A DNA stretch of 64,000 bases from NCBI RefSeq assembly GCF_030867095.1, contig NC_081828.1, positions 218,271,978 to 218,335,977 of the forward strand. Reading direction: 5' to 3'. The DNA comes from Alligator mississippiensis (taxonomy: Eukaryota > Chordata > Crocodylia > Alligatoridae). A program made the position numbers and the translations under genes. Of the stretch, positions 47,093 to 60,500 are shown piece by piece. The stretch's first letter is position 1. Every line of letters starts with the position of its first letter. The notes beneath the pieces were generated by a model, which worked only from the letters and a program-made list of their open reading frames with translations, was not told where the DNA came from and made no database searches.

Positions 47093-47629
47093 TCATACTG
47101 CAATCCCGGAGGCGTAAAGGGGCCTCCCCACCCCACGCTCTGCTTTTTGGGCGGCTCACGGGGACACTGCGTGGTACCGTGGGCCTCGGCAGATTTTCAG
47201 CTGCTGCGTATGCTACCCCCCGCCACAAACTTGCTGCATCCAGAGGCCAAATTTCCTGAAAGAAAGGAAAACTGAGAAATCTGAACAAAGATTTGGGCTT
47301 CCTTAAGAAGTGCCTTCTAGCCAGAGAACCGGAAATCCAGAGTCAGGAAAGAGAAGTGTGTGTATGAGCCCTCCTGCTGCTGCAGCAAAACCAGCAATTA
47401 GAAACCAAGCATTACACCAGTGAAGAGCGGACATAGCTTCTCGTTTCCACCAACTGCTGTCTATGGAGCGCGGAAAAATGATAAGAGAAGCTAAAGGCAT
47501 CGTAGGGGGGAAAAAAATCCCTTGGGTGGCAGGAGTAAGGACAACCGCGAGGAACGCAAGTGCATTTGAGTGTAAGCAGTCCTAGCAAAGCCGCATCTCG
47601 GGACGCTAGTAAGCAATCTTTGCATTCTC

Positions 47630-47725
47630 CTATGCCTGAGGAAGGGTGAGTGTGCCCGAAAGCTTGCAAATAAAGAATTTTTTTGCAAATATCTTGTTGG
47701 TCTAATAAAGGATATCACCTCTGCC
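47630..47725 (+). repeat. Dispersed reptile repeat 3' end
   Basis: TGCCTGAGGAAGGGTGAG, CCGAAAGCTTGCAAATAAAG and GTTGGTCTAATAAAGG form the familiar 3' end of a very common sauropsid repeat. The family name was not assigned from sequence alone. Confidence 0.5.
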
Positions 47726-47984
47726 ACAAGTTCCAATTCCTTTTGACATTGGTAAGGCTTTCAAACACCATCCACGTGACAGTCTCATGGAAACAAGCAC
47801 GATCTAGGTGTAACTATCACGGCGCGGGTGCACGACGGGGAGGGGTGGGAAGAGGGCACCTGAAGGGAAGTCCAGTTGGGGTTCCTCTTAGTCAACATTT
47901 TCAGTAACAACTCGGACGTCTGAAGAGACAGCGCTGGGCAAAACCTGTACGAGACACCAAAATTCAAAAAGAAAATCACCAAGG

Positions 47985-48335
47985 TGAGATTCAGTAGAGA
48001 GCAGTGCAAAGTGCTGCACTGGGGAAGGAGAAATCCACTGAGCAGACACAGGGGCGCGTGGCCAGGCCGCAGGCCAGCAAAAGAGCAGCCGGGGTCGCAG
48101 CAGATCACCAACCGCGTGGCGGGGCAGTCGGCAGCTCTTGCAAGAAATGCCCGGCCTCGATCTGCGACCCGGTGCCTGGAGCGTCGGACGTTGGGCACAG
48201 GAGAGAACTGTTGCACTCTCTGCAGTGCCAGCGAGGCCGTATCTGGAGGGTCACGTCCCGTTTTGGAGGCACTGAAAGAAAAGAAATCTGCTGACGAACT
48301 GGAGCGTGCAGAGGAAAGCACCAGGAATCAGAAGA
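47985..48335 (+). mobile_element. Old CR1 LINE fragment
   Basis: GTGCAAAGTGCTGCACTGGG followed by an eroded LERAEESTRNQK-type block fits the CR1 reverse transcriptase order. Confidence 0.55.
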
Positions 48336-49434
48336 GGTTCATCACGTGAACCACGAGGAAGAGTTCATGGATCTGTGCTGCCTTCCTCTGCAAGAGAGGA
48401 TGGACAAGGGACACAAAACCGTCTGGGGAGCACCGATCCACCGCTGTCCCGGGCCACGGCGGGAGGGACGCGTCAGCAGGATCTGCAGCAGAGCGTTAGG
48501 TAGGAAACGCCTGCAGTGCCCCTGGAACAGGCAGCGCCCAGGATGGGGATCCTGCCTCGGAGCCTGGCCCAACTGGTGGGGCTGGGGGACCTCACGGCCC
48601 CGGCCTGCCCCGCATTTCTAGGGGCTTGCGTGCCAGACCTGTTACGGCGTGTTCTGCATCACTGCTATGGGCGCTGCAGGAAGTCCTCTGGCTCCTTCGT
48701 GCCACGCTGGGGAGGCAGCCGGATGATGCCCTTGCAGCAGAGCAGAAGCTTCCCCGTCCACCAGCAGTCATGGGGGGCGGCATGGATGCCCAGCTCTGCT
48801 GCAGGCCGTCTGCAGGGAGGGGGCCCGGTGCCTTGCTGCACTGCGATGGGTCCTGCCTCGGGCACGGGGACACTGCAGTGCAAAGCGTGCAAAAATGTGA
48901 GCTCAGGGGCCAGGACCCATCAACAGGGCACAGGAGGCTCTGGCTGGGAGCATCACCCCAGCCTCAACACCCTGCTCCAAACAGGACCATGCACCTGGCT
49001 GGGCACCTCCGCTCCAGGCCAGGCAGAAGGCACAGCTGGGCACAGCTGGGAGGGGACAGGAGCTGCCAGCTGCAGCTGGCCTGGCCTGTGCCCATCCATC
49101 CTGGCGCCAGCGCATCTTACCTGGGCAGGGGCCGTGGCCAGGGCCGGGGACAAGGCACCTCCTCCCAGCTCTCCTCTTCCTCCCGGCTGGCGGAGAAGCA
49201 CCACCTCCTCCGGCCGCAGCTGCCAGGACCTGGGAGGGGATGTCGCTCCTTATTCCTGGTCCATGCAGGAGCCCGGGATGCTGCCCCAGCACCAGCTCAG
49301 CTTGGCTTCTTCTGCAGGCCCACGAGCCTAATGCACAGCACAGGGGTGGAAGGAGCTCACATCCCCGCCAAGCCCCTGCTCCTGCTCCAAGCAGCTAGAT
49401 CCGCCCAGCCCCAGCTAGATCTGCACGAGGGGAG

Positions 49435-50268
49435 GGCTAGGATCCAGAGTGACTGGACACGTTGGAGGATTGGACCAGAAGACATCTCACGAGGTTCAAC
49501 AAGGACAGGTGCAAAGTCCTGCCCTTAGGGCAGAACAATCCCATGCACCAGTGCAGGCGGGGGCTGATGGGCTGGGCAGCAGCTCTGCAGAAAAGGACCT
49601 GGGGGGACAGGGGACAAGAAGATGGAGATGTGCCAGCAATGTGCCCGTGTTGCCAAGAAGGCTACTGGCATCCTGGGCTGCATTGGCAGGAGCGTTGCCC
49701 GCAGATGGAGGGCTGTGATTCTTCCCCTCTATTCAGCACTGGGGAGGCCACATCTGGAGTGCTGTGCCCAGCTGTGGGCCCCCATTACAGAAAGGATGTG
49801 GACAAATTGGAGAGAGACCAGCAGAGGGCAATGAAAATGGTTGTGGGGCTGGGGGACAGGGCTGGTGAGGAGAGACTGAGGGAAATGGGCTGATTAAGTC
49901 TGGAGAAGGGAAGACTGAGGGGGATTGAATAGCAGCCTTCACCTCCCTGCAGGGGGGTGCAAAGAGGATGGATCTGGGCTGGTCTCAGTGGGGGCAGATG
50001 GCAGGACAAGGAGCAATGGGCTCAAGCTGCAGCAAGGGAAGTTGAGGTTGGATATTAGGAAAAACTTTCTTACGAGGAGGGTGGTGAAGCACTGGGACAG
50101 GCTCCCCAAGGAGGTGGTGGAGTCTCCATCCTTGGAGATTTTTAAGACCTGACTAGATAAAGCCCTGGCTGGGATGAAGTAGCTGGGGCTGGTGCTGCTT
50201 GGAGCAGGGAGTTGGACTAGATGTGACCTCCCGGGGTCCCTTCCAGCCCTCATCGTCTATGAGTCAAT
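49435..50268 (+). mobile_element. CR1 LINE 3' fragment
   Basis: Runs from HLTRFNKDRCKVLPLGQNNP through [20 protein letters not shown] and [20 protein letters not shown] to CTAGATGTGACCTCC and a CTATGAGTCAATGA tail. Broken, moderately young. Confidence 0.88.
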
Positions 50269-51039
50269 GATCCTACCCCTACCCCTTCTCACAGTGAGCT
50301 CCTGGATGAAGAGCATCACCCTAGGGCAGCTGTTCTCCTTTCCCGTCACTCCTCTCATTGATCAACACTCTCCCCACAGCAAAGAACGGGACACAGCAGC
50401 CCAGCAGCAGTTACATCTGCGCCCAGCATGGAGGTGCCACCATCACCCTGCACCTGCTCCATATTCCCATTTATACATCCAAGCATCATGTTGTTTCCCG
50501 GCCGCAGCACAGCGCTGGGCTCTGGTCTGTGGCAGTACTGGCTGCGTGTCCACGTCTAGATAGAGGCCCCTAGCCTGTATGCACACGCCGCTTGCTTTGT
50601 TCCTAGGCATGACCCTGCATCGGGCTGTAGTAAGACGCATACGGCTTGTGTGAGTTGAGCAGGACAAACCAAGGAGCTCGCGCTGCACCAGCAAGGGACC
50701 CATCTCCTCCATGACCACTGTGGCGAGCCAGGCACGAGGTGCTCCTGATTTGAGCCGCCCACCTCACTGCGCCCGAGCACCGTCCAGGCTCTGAGTGCCT
50801 CCCTGGGGTGCCTCATGTCCGGCCAACCCCTTCCCTGGAGCACACCCGCTAGCCTGGGGTTCCCGCTGCCACCATCCACGGCTCTGGACTCACTTCTGGC
50901 TCTGCGCACCTTGGAGAACACAGGCCTGATCGTCCAATGGGTACTAGACCCAATACAGGCACTTGGGGCACTTAGTCAGGGGCTTAATAGGAAAGTCTCC
51001 CTTAGTCCACAGACCTAAGGGGCCTCCTCGGCACAATGT

Positions 51040-51570
51040 AGACCCACCCCTCAATAAGTCTCCACACCGGTCACAAGGAGAACTTTATTGATGACAGGGG
51101 TAGGGCAGAAACAGGGTAAAAGGTAGAACAATATCATAGAAATATCAGAGGAATCCCATAGAGCAAACCAGTACGGCTGAGGTAGCCTTTTGATCTCGCA
51201 TCTGAGTTACTGAAGCTAAATATCTAGTCGGATCTCGAGTAGCTTACTCACACGCATCATCCAGAGGTGGTTGGAGTTTCCTCTGGAGGCAGGGCACTCT
51301 TGGAGCATGCAGTGGTGAGGAGAGAGCCAGGTTCAGATGGTGACGCTCCTCTCCCAGTTTCAGATTCACCTGGATGATCGCATGGCTAATGGCTCCATCT
51401 TCCTGGCCCGGGCCTTTAAATAACCTTTCTGACCTCAGCAGCCCGGTCCAATCGAAGCTGCCAGTGCTGGCCACAAGCCAACCAGTTTAAAAAGCATCAC
51501 GGGTCACCTGGGCCGATGAGTGGGGCTTCCCCCCCCCCCCCCCAGGTGACGAGAGCATCCACACAGGAGG
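51040..51570 (-). mobile_element. Possible LTR-type fossil related to 4240-4520
   Basis: The minus strand carries AATAAAG (complement of CTTTATTG at about 51085) near one edge and a TTTAAA box in the GC-rich middle (about 51415). The other edge is a 15-base C run at about 51530-51544. It shares a 280-bp block with 4240-4520. No viral genes seen. Assignment as LTR is tentative. Confidence 0.35.
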
Positions 51571-54527
51571 CACCAGGCTTTTGTGATTCCCCCGCCCTGA
51601 GGGATTCAACCCCAGCCTCTCATGCTGGCAGAGACAGACTTTTGGAGAGGGGCACCGATGGTGGCATTTCTGCCACAACCACCACTCCCAGTCTGTGTGT
51701 CACCCCCAACTGCATCAGCAGCCATTTCAGGCTTTCTTCCAGATGGCTGATCAAAAGGTTTAAAAAAGCACCAGGTCTAGAGCCAGTCCCTGTGGAAACG
51801 TACCTGTTGGGTGCTGAGGTCCTGCATACGATCACCTGTCTGACGCCGTGTGCCCTGTTGGCACCCGGCAGCAGCACCTGGGTGGGCCACGAGCACCCCG
51901 AGGGCGTGCTGCTGCTGCTGCTGGCAGCAGGGGCTGTGCACCATGGGGGGAAGTGTGGGGGATCCCCACACCCCCCACATACCTGCACTCCGCACTCCCG
52001 CCAGCCCCAGCCCCAAGCTCCCCTCCCTCCTCAGCCCCCTTTGCTTCCCTGCCAGCTTGGGTCTACTGGTGCCAGCTAGCCACCGAACCCAAACCTGCAG
52101 GCCCAGCCCACTGCCGGAGCAGCAAGAGCAACCAGTGCAACGCAAGTCCTTCAATGCCTCTTCTCCAGTGGGAGGTTGCGGCACCATGAGAACGGCCTTA
52201 CTCTCTGTGTTCAAAAGCAGATTTACTGTTCGGCCGTGTCTACCCTGCCTGCTTGCTGACCCGGGGACTACGCCCCAAAACAAGCCTTGCTCCTACTTCT
52301 GCTCCATGCACGCCCAAGGAGGGCAATTAGGCATTGCAAGGGGCTCAGAAGGGTCCTGACTGCATTCCCCAGAGACAGGCAGCTTGAGAGCGGTCCCAAG
52401 ACATGCTAGCTCCCAGGCCAGCACCTGGTAGATGCACTTCCAAAGCCAGGGCTTTGCCCAAGGCTCAGGACAAGCTGACTGTGATGCTCAGGGAAAGCAG
52501 CGTGTGGAGGAAGCCAGCCCCTTGCAGCCTGCACAATGTGTTCAAGTCTGAATTTATTATTAAAAATCAAGTATCTACTGCTGCCAAGGGAACCGGCGCT
52601 TTGCAGATAGCACAGAAACGCGTCCCCTGCCCCAGAGGGCTCACAGTCTAAACAGTACAGGCTAAAAGGGGGAAACACAGGGCTTAAGAGGAGTCACTAA
52701 AAACCAAACCACTAAGGAACTGGCTCGTGTACCTGTACTAGATAAAATCAGAGCCAGGCCTTCGTGTGTCGGAAGTCCTGTAGTGCTACCTGCGAGGAGC
52801 GGTTCTCCTCTAGCACAAGTGGCAGAAACCGCCGTGTCAGGAAGACGCAAGCTCTGCCGGCTGCCTTGCAGCGATCCAGGCTGGCTGGGGTGCCTCGTGA
52901 CAAGCACAAACCCTCGCAGCTCGGGGACTGCAATATTCGGAGGGGTGGGAGACAAAGGCGAGATGAAAGCTCAGGGCTGCACAGCCAGGGCACGAGACTG
53001 TGCTGGGAGGAAGGGCCAGGGGCCTCCCCGCCCAAGCAGAGCTGCTGCAGCCTGAGACGCAAACCTCCAGCGGCACAGGAGGTGAAGCTGTCACGAACCG
53101 GGTTCAAAAGCTGCTCCCAGGCAAACCTGGGCCAAATGCAGCTTGGCTGGGCAGGGAGAATGGGCCCGCATTGGGTCGGTGACACTTTTTAGGTATGACG
53201 TACAGGGGAAAGGCTCTGTAAGCACTCTCAAGAAGCTGGATTATAGCTTCCTCCTGCAAGTTCCCCGGTCTTCCCCTTCTCCTCTCTCTCAGAGGACCCT
53301 CAAGGGGCTCCCCCATGTCTGTCTGCATGCAACAGCCTGGTGTCTGCACAAGCGGCGAGTCAACTCACCCGAGCCCCAGTTAGGGACTCAAACCTGAGCT
53401 AGGAAGGGACAAGACGGTTTCTAACCCCAGATTCAAGGTGATGTGGATCAGCCTGCAGCGACCACCTAAAACACGGCTCAACCCAGGTAATCATTTTAGT
53501 CTCAATGCAGCGGGGACTGAAGTGTTTGGGCACCTTGCCAAACACATCTGAGCAGCTGGGAAGCGCTCATGCGGTGGCATAACAGAAACGATCCCCGAAG
53601 ACGAGAGCGAAAGAACAGAACGGACGGCCCGATGCACCGTGAGCTGCGCAGGGGGAACAAAGGCAGGGGAAATAATGAACCGACAAGTCAGCCAAACAGA
53701 AGTGTTAAGATCTGGGCAAACCGACGGAAGAGAGGGCAACCAGGGCTGTCAGCGAAGGCAGGAAGAAACACGAGGAGTGTTTTAGTGTAACGCGAGCACC
53801 GCCTTCCTGCTAAGCAACTGTCTTTCCCTTCGATTCAATCGGTTGTCTCTTCAGCAGACAACAGGCGCGCTGAGTGCTGTCTCCTCGTCAGGGTAGAGGC
53901 ACCAGGACGAAGGCTGCGGGCGGTCGTCCTAGCGCAAGCAGAGTTTCTCCAGTCTGCAGCAGGATCACTCCACACTGACGTCAGCGGAGCGGAGCGAGCG
54001 GACTCTGGCTCGGCCGTGTTAATCGGAGCAAATTAGGTCTTTCTTTATGTCCTGAGAAGGGGTTGGGCTGACTCGAACTCCAGGACGCCTGCGGCGAGAG
54101 CAGCGAAAGCTTCGCGAGTCTGTCCTGCCAGTACACCTCTCCCCAGGTAAGGAGGGGCTGCCCTGCCCTCAGCCATCGATCTGCCTCTCTTCCGCCAGGA
54201 TCCCGGCACCCGAGCAGAGACCGAGCCTCGGCGCACGGCTCGTGCTCCACGACCTGAGAGGCTTTGTGAACCCGTGTGCCACGGGACTAAGTGACCTGCA
54301 GAACTGCCTGCTGCAGGATCTCTCAAGAGACGCCAGCTTCATCGGGATCAGTCCGTTCGCTCTCTTGACACCGCAGCCATCTAATGCTTTTACTTGAAAA
54401 CTATTTTCCCGCGGGATCCTACAGGCTCCAGGCTGCTGGCCGCGGGGCAGGGCAGCCCCAACCCTGCCTAGGGACATGTTCTTCCAAGCACCCTTCACAC
54501 CGGAGCGGGTGTTTGCTCCCGCTCTGG

Positions 54528-57500
54528 CTAGAAGAAGACGTTGCCCAGCAAAGCCTCGCGCCCGCTGGGCACGCAGCCCCGCTCCCGCAGGTGGATCTTC
54601 TGGTGCTGCAGCAGGTGCTGCTTCTGGGTGAAGCTCTTGCCGCACTCGGCGCACGGGTAGGGGCGCTCCCCGGTGTGGATGCGCTGGTGCCGGATGAGGT
54701 CTGAGGGGTGGGTGAAGCTCTTGCCGCAGTAGGTGCAGGTGAGGGCCCCCGTGCCGCGCCCTGCGTGCATGCGCTGGTGCGTGACGAGGGTCTTCTTTTG
54801 GGAGAAGCACTCCTGGCACCGGTTGCACTTGTACGGCCGCTCCCGCCCCGCGCCCCTCTGGCTCGGCCTGTAGCCAGGTTTGAGGCCAAAGCTCTTCACG
54901 CACTTGGGGCTGCCGTAGGGCCGGTCCGCCAGCTGCCCCCGTGGGTGGGTCTTCAGGCCGTGGCTCTGCCGAAAACTCTCCTCGCACTCCCCGGGGCTGT
55001 AGGCGCCCGCTCCTGGGGGCACCCGGGGGTGCGGCGCGTAGTACTGCTTGAAGGCGAAGCTGTCGCCCCGGTCGGCCGGCTCCAAGCACTCCAGCCGGGC
55101 GTGACCCCGCTGGTGCATTGCCAGGCTCTTCCTCAGCCGAAAGCCTTTCCCGCACTCCACGCACACAAAGGGCCTCTCCACGGGGCAGCCGCGCCGGTAG
55201 AAAGGGACGGCGTTGCTGTCGCCAAAGCTACCTTCTGCAGGGATGGGCTCCACCGGCCCGTCCTTCCCAGGGGGTCCGTGCTGCCCGACGGAGCTGCACG
55301 GGCCCTCCAAGGGCATCTCCTCGCAAGGACTCTGGAAAACCAGCTCCTCCGCCTGCCCGGACAGCGTTCGTTGCAGCTCCAGGTGTCGGAGACGCTCCTC
55401 GTGATCCCGCAGCTCAGTCCTGAACACGAGCCCGTTGTCTGCTGGAAGAAAAGGGAAAGAGAGGGACATTTACTCTGCCTGCTTGAGACAAAGGAAACCC
55501 TCCTGAGTCATTCCCAGCTCCTCCGAAACCAGTGTGTCAGAGCAGAGTCCGGAGCATCGGCGGTTTGGAGAGAGAAGGGTGGAAAAGAGCGATCTGCGGG
55601 TGCGCTGAGCATCTCCATCTCCCAGGAGAGATGATGTGCCCACGTCTTTTACCCCCTTCCGGTGCTTGGAAATGTCAGGCTGTTACTAAGGACACTGATG
55701 AATCCAGTGTGAAGATGCCACGTTTTCCCTGTTCATCCCATCTCCTGAATTTCACTGCATTCGACCCTCGCCCCAACCCGGCTCTACAGAGCACCTGCCC
55801 GCGGCACTCACACCCATAACACAGCGCACAGTCCTGCTTCACAAACCTACTGCGGGGATGGCATCTCCCAGTTTCGTTGCCTCTTCACTGCTCTGCGGGG
55901 TGGCGCGTCTGACTGCCTGGCTGCATCGTGCAGGCGAGACAAGGCACCACCGGCACAGCAGCTCAGCTTTTAGAGGCCTCTTTGCAATGCCCAGGGCCTT
56001 CAGGGGGTTTGCAATAGGCACAACACATCAGCCCTCATGAACAGCTCCGACGATGCACAAGACCTGAGCACACTTTGGTCCTAGGCATTTCACGGCTCCT
56101 CTTCCCTGGGCTCGGGGACGGGCAGAGAGCGGCTGCAGCCCTTGCAACAATCGAGTCCGAGGGGTGCTGACACAAGAGGCATTTACAGGACAGCAAAGAG
56201 AGGCTCCCCCTGCCTAGTGGTGACTGCGCAAACCGGTGCTCGGACAGGCTGGCAGACCGAGAAGGGAAGGGGAACAACTGATGGCTGCAGCCACTGAGAC
56301 GAGGCCTTGTCCAGGTAACCATCCCCTTCCCAGATCACCGCCTCTTTCCGTGTGCATAACAGAGGGGGTCTGTTCCCTCTGCTGTGCCAACGGGGCAGTG
56401 TTGCTCAGGCCTCTGTTTCACGGTGTCCTGGGCATGCCTTGAGGTCTCTGCACAGACATCCTTCTCGGGAAAGCAGCATTAGCACTCTACTTGCTCCCCA
56501 TGCCCGAGCAGGGCTGCTACGGCCTATGCAGGAAACAGAACTGCAGTGAAGAATAGGCAGGTTTTGAAGCCCGTGCAGGCGTGCTCACCACAGCCGGTTA
56601 CTCACTTCCTCTGAGACCTGGTTTTGAGTCATGACGCCCCGTACCCACCTCCCCCAGACCTGCCTGCGTGCAAATACCGGCTGGCTCGGCCCCGAACTCT
56701 GTCCTATGGGCTGGATGCGTGCAGAAGGCAGAGAGCAGCACCCACAGGAGCAGCGGAGGGGATGAGATACCAGCACGACCCAGGGACCAGGCTAATGCCT
56801 GGTGGCTTTATTGAATGTCCTTTCCGGTGACAGGGGGAGGAGGAAACCCCCTGTGACGGCAGAGGAGCGACAGAGAACCGGGGTAAGAAACAACCCAAGC
56901 AAAGTCAGTCTGGAAAATACAGCGAGGAGGAAAGGACCTGAGACACTGGCACCAAGGACAAGGGAGGAAACATAGAAGCGGGGAGCAGCTGGCAAGCTGG
57001 GAACCCTCTTAGCCGGGGAAGAGCTCTGAGCGCAAGGTCGGGCGCACTAGACGCATGCAGGGACTTCTCCCCAGCGGGCCCCGAGCCGCTCCTGGATTTC
57101 TGCTCCCACCACGAGCAGGATATGGATAAGCACCAAGAGTGACCCGTGGTCTGGAAGGACCAAACTATGACCGGGACTGGGTAAGGGCCCAGCTCTCTGG
57201 CTCAATGCTGGGGATGCAGAGCCCTCTGGACTGGTGCAGAGCTGGCCCTCAGCAGCAGCGGTCGAAGCAAATCTTGGAGACGCACCGTAGCAGACCCCAG
57301 TACTGCTCGGAGCTGGAGACTCTGGCCCTCATGAGGGCTTGTGCAGGGCGTGAGCGCATGCAGCGCCTCCCAGCTCCATGCATGAAGCGGACTCCCTGCC
57401 TCACTGCCAGCCCACAGATAAGTGGGCTGGGCTGCCCAACGAGGAACCGCAGACAGGCAGGGGCAGGGCAGAACCGCTGGCTGGGAGCTGGACACGGGGC

Positions 57501-60500
57501 CCAGAGCCCCCGTGCGCACATCAGGGAGCTCGCCCCTGCCAGGGCCCAGCTAAGGTGATGTGTGGACCCTGCCAGCTGTCCTGTGTCTCCCCAGTGTCGT
57601 GGCTCCTGCTGCCTAACGGGGGAGCAGAGACACCCGCATGTCTTGGATATATCCTGGGGACAGGCAGGCCCTTGCTGTGGTGCAGACAAGGGCACAGAGC
57701 AATTCAGATGTCTCGCCGTGGCTCCACGCTCCCACCAAAGGCTGCCTGCAAGACTCAGCTATCTGCAGGGCTGTGGCCATACGGGCTGGGGAGTCCAAGG
57801 TGGTCAAGAGGGCTGTGATGACCACTGACCCAGACTCTTCGACCTCTGCTGTCTGCTTCAGCCTCTCCATGCTCAAATCGGCCCTTCAACCTGCCTGTGC
57901 CTCCCTGCTCCTCAGAGCAGCTCTCAACCCCATCTCTCCCTCACCGCTCTGCCTCCGTGGCCCGGCTCTCCTTCTTCTCTAGACACAACTTCCCACCACG
58001 CGGGCTGCACGGGGCCTGTTGTAGGATCACTCACCCAGGCTGGGCGCTGGGAACATCTGCTCCTCCTCCAGGGTCTCCTGGCTCTCGGCGTGCAGCTCTT
58101 CTTCTTGCTTCGTGCTGGACCCAAAGGTCGACTCTGACACCACGTACTCTGCTCAGGGAAGGAGAAAGCCAGCAGCCAAGTCAGCTTGTGTCTGGGATCC
58201 CTGGGCCGAGCTGTCTGCCAGCTCCTCCTCTAGCCAGGAGGGCTGTAAAGCAGGGCTCTCCATTCACCCTTGCCATACAGAGCTCCATGATGGCCTCTTT
58301 CCTGCAGGGCCCCCAGATGCACACTGCATCACTCACCGATCCTGGGCCCGGCGGGGGCATCTCTCTGCTCCGAGCTCTCCGGTCCCTGGATGCACAGACC
58401 CCTGTTCTCCTCGCTTCCACAGGCCACATCTGGTGCAAACCCTAGTGCTTCTGTTCATGGGAAAGAGAAGTCCCATTATGTTTTATCAGCGGCCGCTTCT
58501 CTGCACTCATCAGAGCCACGCGAGCAGCTCGCCAACTGCCTGGGTGCAACGATACAGGAAAGCCCCAAGATGCACTCTTTGCCTCCCTCCTACCTGTGCT
58601 GGGCTCTGCAGGGATCTCTCGCTCCTCCGAGTCCCCTGCGTCCCTAGGACAAGGTGCTTCCCCGCGTTCAATCCGGGAGAGGAGGTCAGGTTTGGAGATT
58701 GCGTAGTCTGCGGGCAGACAAAGATATCAACGCTCCCTCTAGCGCGCGGGTGTTGACCCCTAGGAGACCTGGGGGTCTGCGGGTCTCTTTCGAGAGCACC
58801 TGTTCTCATGCAATGAGTGCTTCAATGGAGTGAATGCCTCAGCACATTTTATTTGAATTTCCGATGAGGACAACTGCTAGCAAATAAAGAATAGCCCTAG
58901 ACATACTTTAATGATCCAAGCAGAAATGAACCGTCTTACTACTCATAATCTCTACATCTTAAACTCTGATGATTTGCTAACCCGCCTGCAAGGGAGATCT
59001 TACGCAGATGCACAGACTAAGTCCTAAGAAGTGCTGGATCCTCACGACGTCTGCAGACGGGACCCTCAGCAAAGGAAGCCGGAGGAGCCCGTCTCAGAGT
59101 ACTGAGCCCCTTTTTATCCCGCTTCTCAGACAAAGGCTGACATGACTTGATAGAAACGTCGACAAATACAGTAACAAGACGCCCGTACATCATTCTGTTA
59201 GTCAAGACAGTACGCGCTGACCCGATCCCTTTATCGAGATTAGCTGTCCTAAGACTGGCTAGTCTTCCGAGAAGTGTCTCTTCGCCTGTGACTCGGTTCC
59301 TTTTACATTACTTCCCTTAGCCTCACTGATGCTAACCTAGCCTTCAAATCCCCAAACTCTTAGTCAGCACAGCTAAAAGCTGACTAAAGTACCTAGACAG
59401 TGAATGGAAAGGATTCTAGCTCAACACAAAGGTCTAAGATGGCCTGTTGTGCTGCTCTAGCCTCTCCACGTCACTGTTTCCGGAGACAAAGGGGCTTGTG
59501 TACTACACTGCATGTGCTACCACGTCACGCTCTTGCTAGGCAGGTGCTTTGGTATTTCCCAGTGGCTCGTAGGAGCGCCTACGTCTGGGCAGCTTCCTGA
59601 GAGCGTACGTGGAAGCAATGTCTGCTATTCCCTGCACTCACTCCCCATGCTGCTTTCCTGCCACGCTGCTCCTAGGAGCCACAAAGGATGTGTTGAGCCA
59701 CTGTAACAGCTGCCTCCCCGACTGCAGTGCGGAGCCAGGACCGTGCCGTGGGCAATGCCTGATTTTTCTCTCCCGGCCAACCTCAGTCGTAACGTCCCTG
59801 CAAGAAGAGATGTGTCGTGGGGGGAACGGGGTCTTCCGCTGCCACAGCAAATCCACGCGGTGGACGGATGCCCTCAGCCGGCAGCACCCCGAGAGCCCCG
59901 AGTGTTGAATGAATGAATGAGTGAAGAGCAAGCCTTACCCAGAGAGACCAAGGAGTCGAAGTTGCCCTTCATCACGTTCTTGTAAAGCTCCTTCTGGCAT
60001 TCGTCTAAGTTCTCCCACTCCTGCTCAGAGAAGTAAGCCGCACCGTTTTCAAAACCCGTCGGGACCTGCAAGCACAGGGGTCAGAGCCCAGCACCTTGGC
60101 AGGAGGGATGAGAAACAGCAGAGGACAGACACATCTCTCCTGAAAACTGATGCACCTGTTATGGTCTCCGACGTGTGTCAGTACTGCAAGGAAACACGCA
60201 GGAACACCCCGAGCAGACCTAGCATTCAGGACTGACAGGAACGGTGTAACAAACCAGAAGAATGATGCCAAACCAGCTGGAGGAGAGCTTCATCCCCTTA
60301 CGATCATTCCTGGGACAGCCCTTGCAAGCTCCAGACTACAACTACCCTCACTCATGAAGTTTTACATCAGAAATGGGTTGCTGACATCAGTGAGACTGCT
60401 CGTGGATGCGGGCAATGGGACTGAGTGCGTGCTTAGCAAATCTGCACCGAGTTGGGTGGAGTCGCAGACACTGGAGGGCAGGGCTGGGATCCAGAATGAC

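Noticed and set aside
48516-49528. Overlapping 271- and 300-codon plus-strand frames
   Set aside because: No conserved domain, no splice or promoter support, and two frames open at once point to base composition.
54708-55634. 308-codon plus-strand frame
   Set aside because: Antisense shadow of gene C's finger exon.
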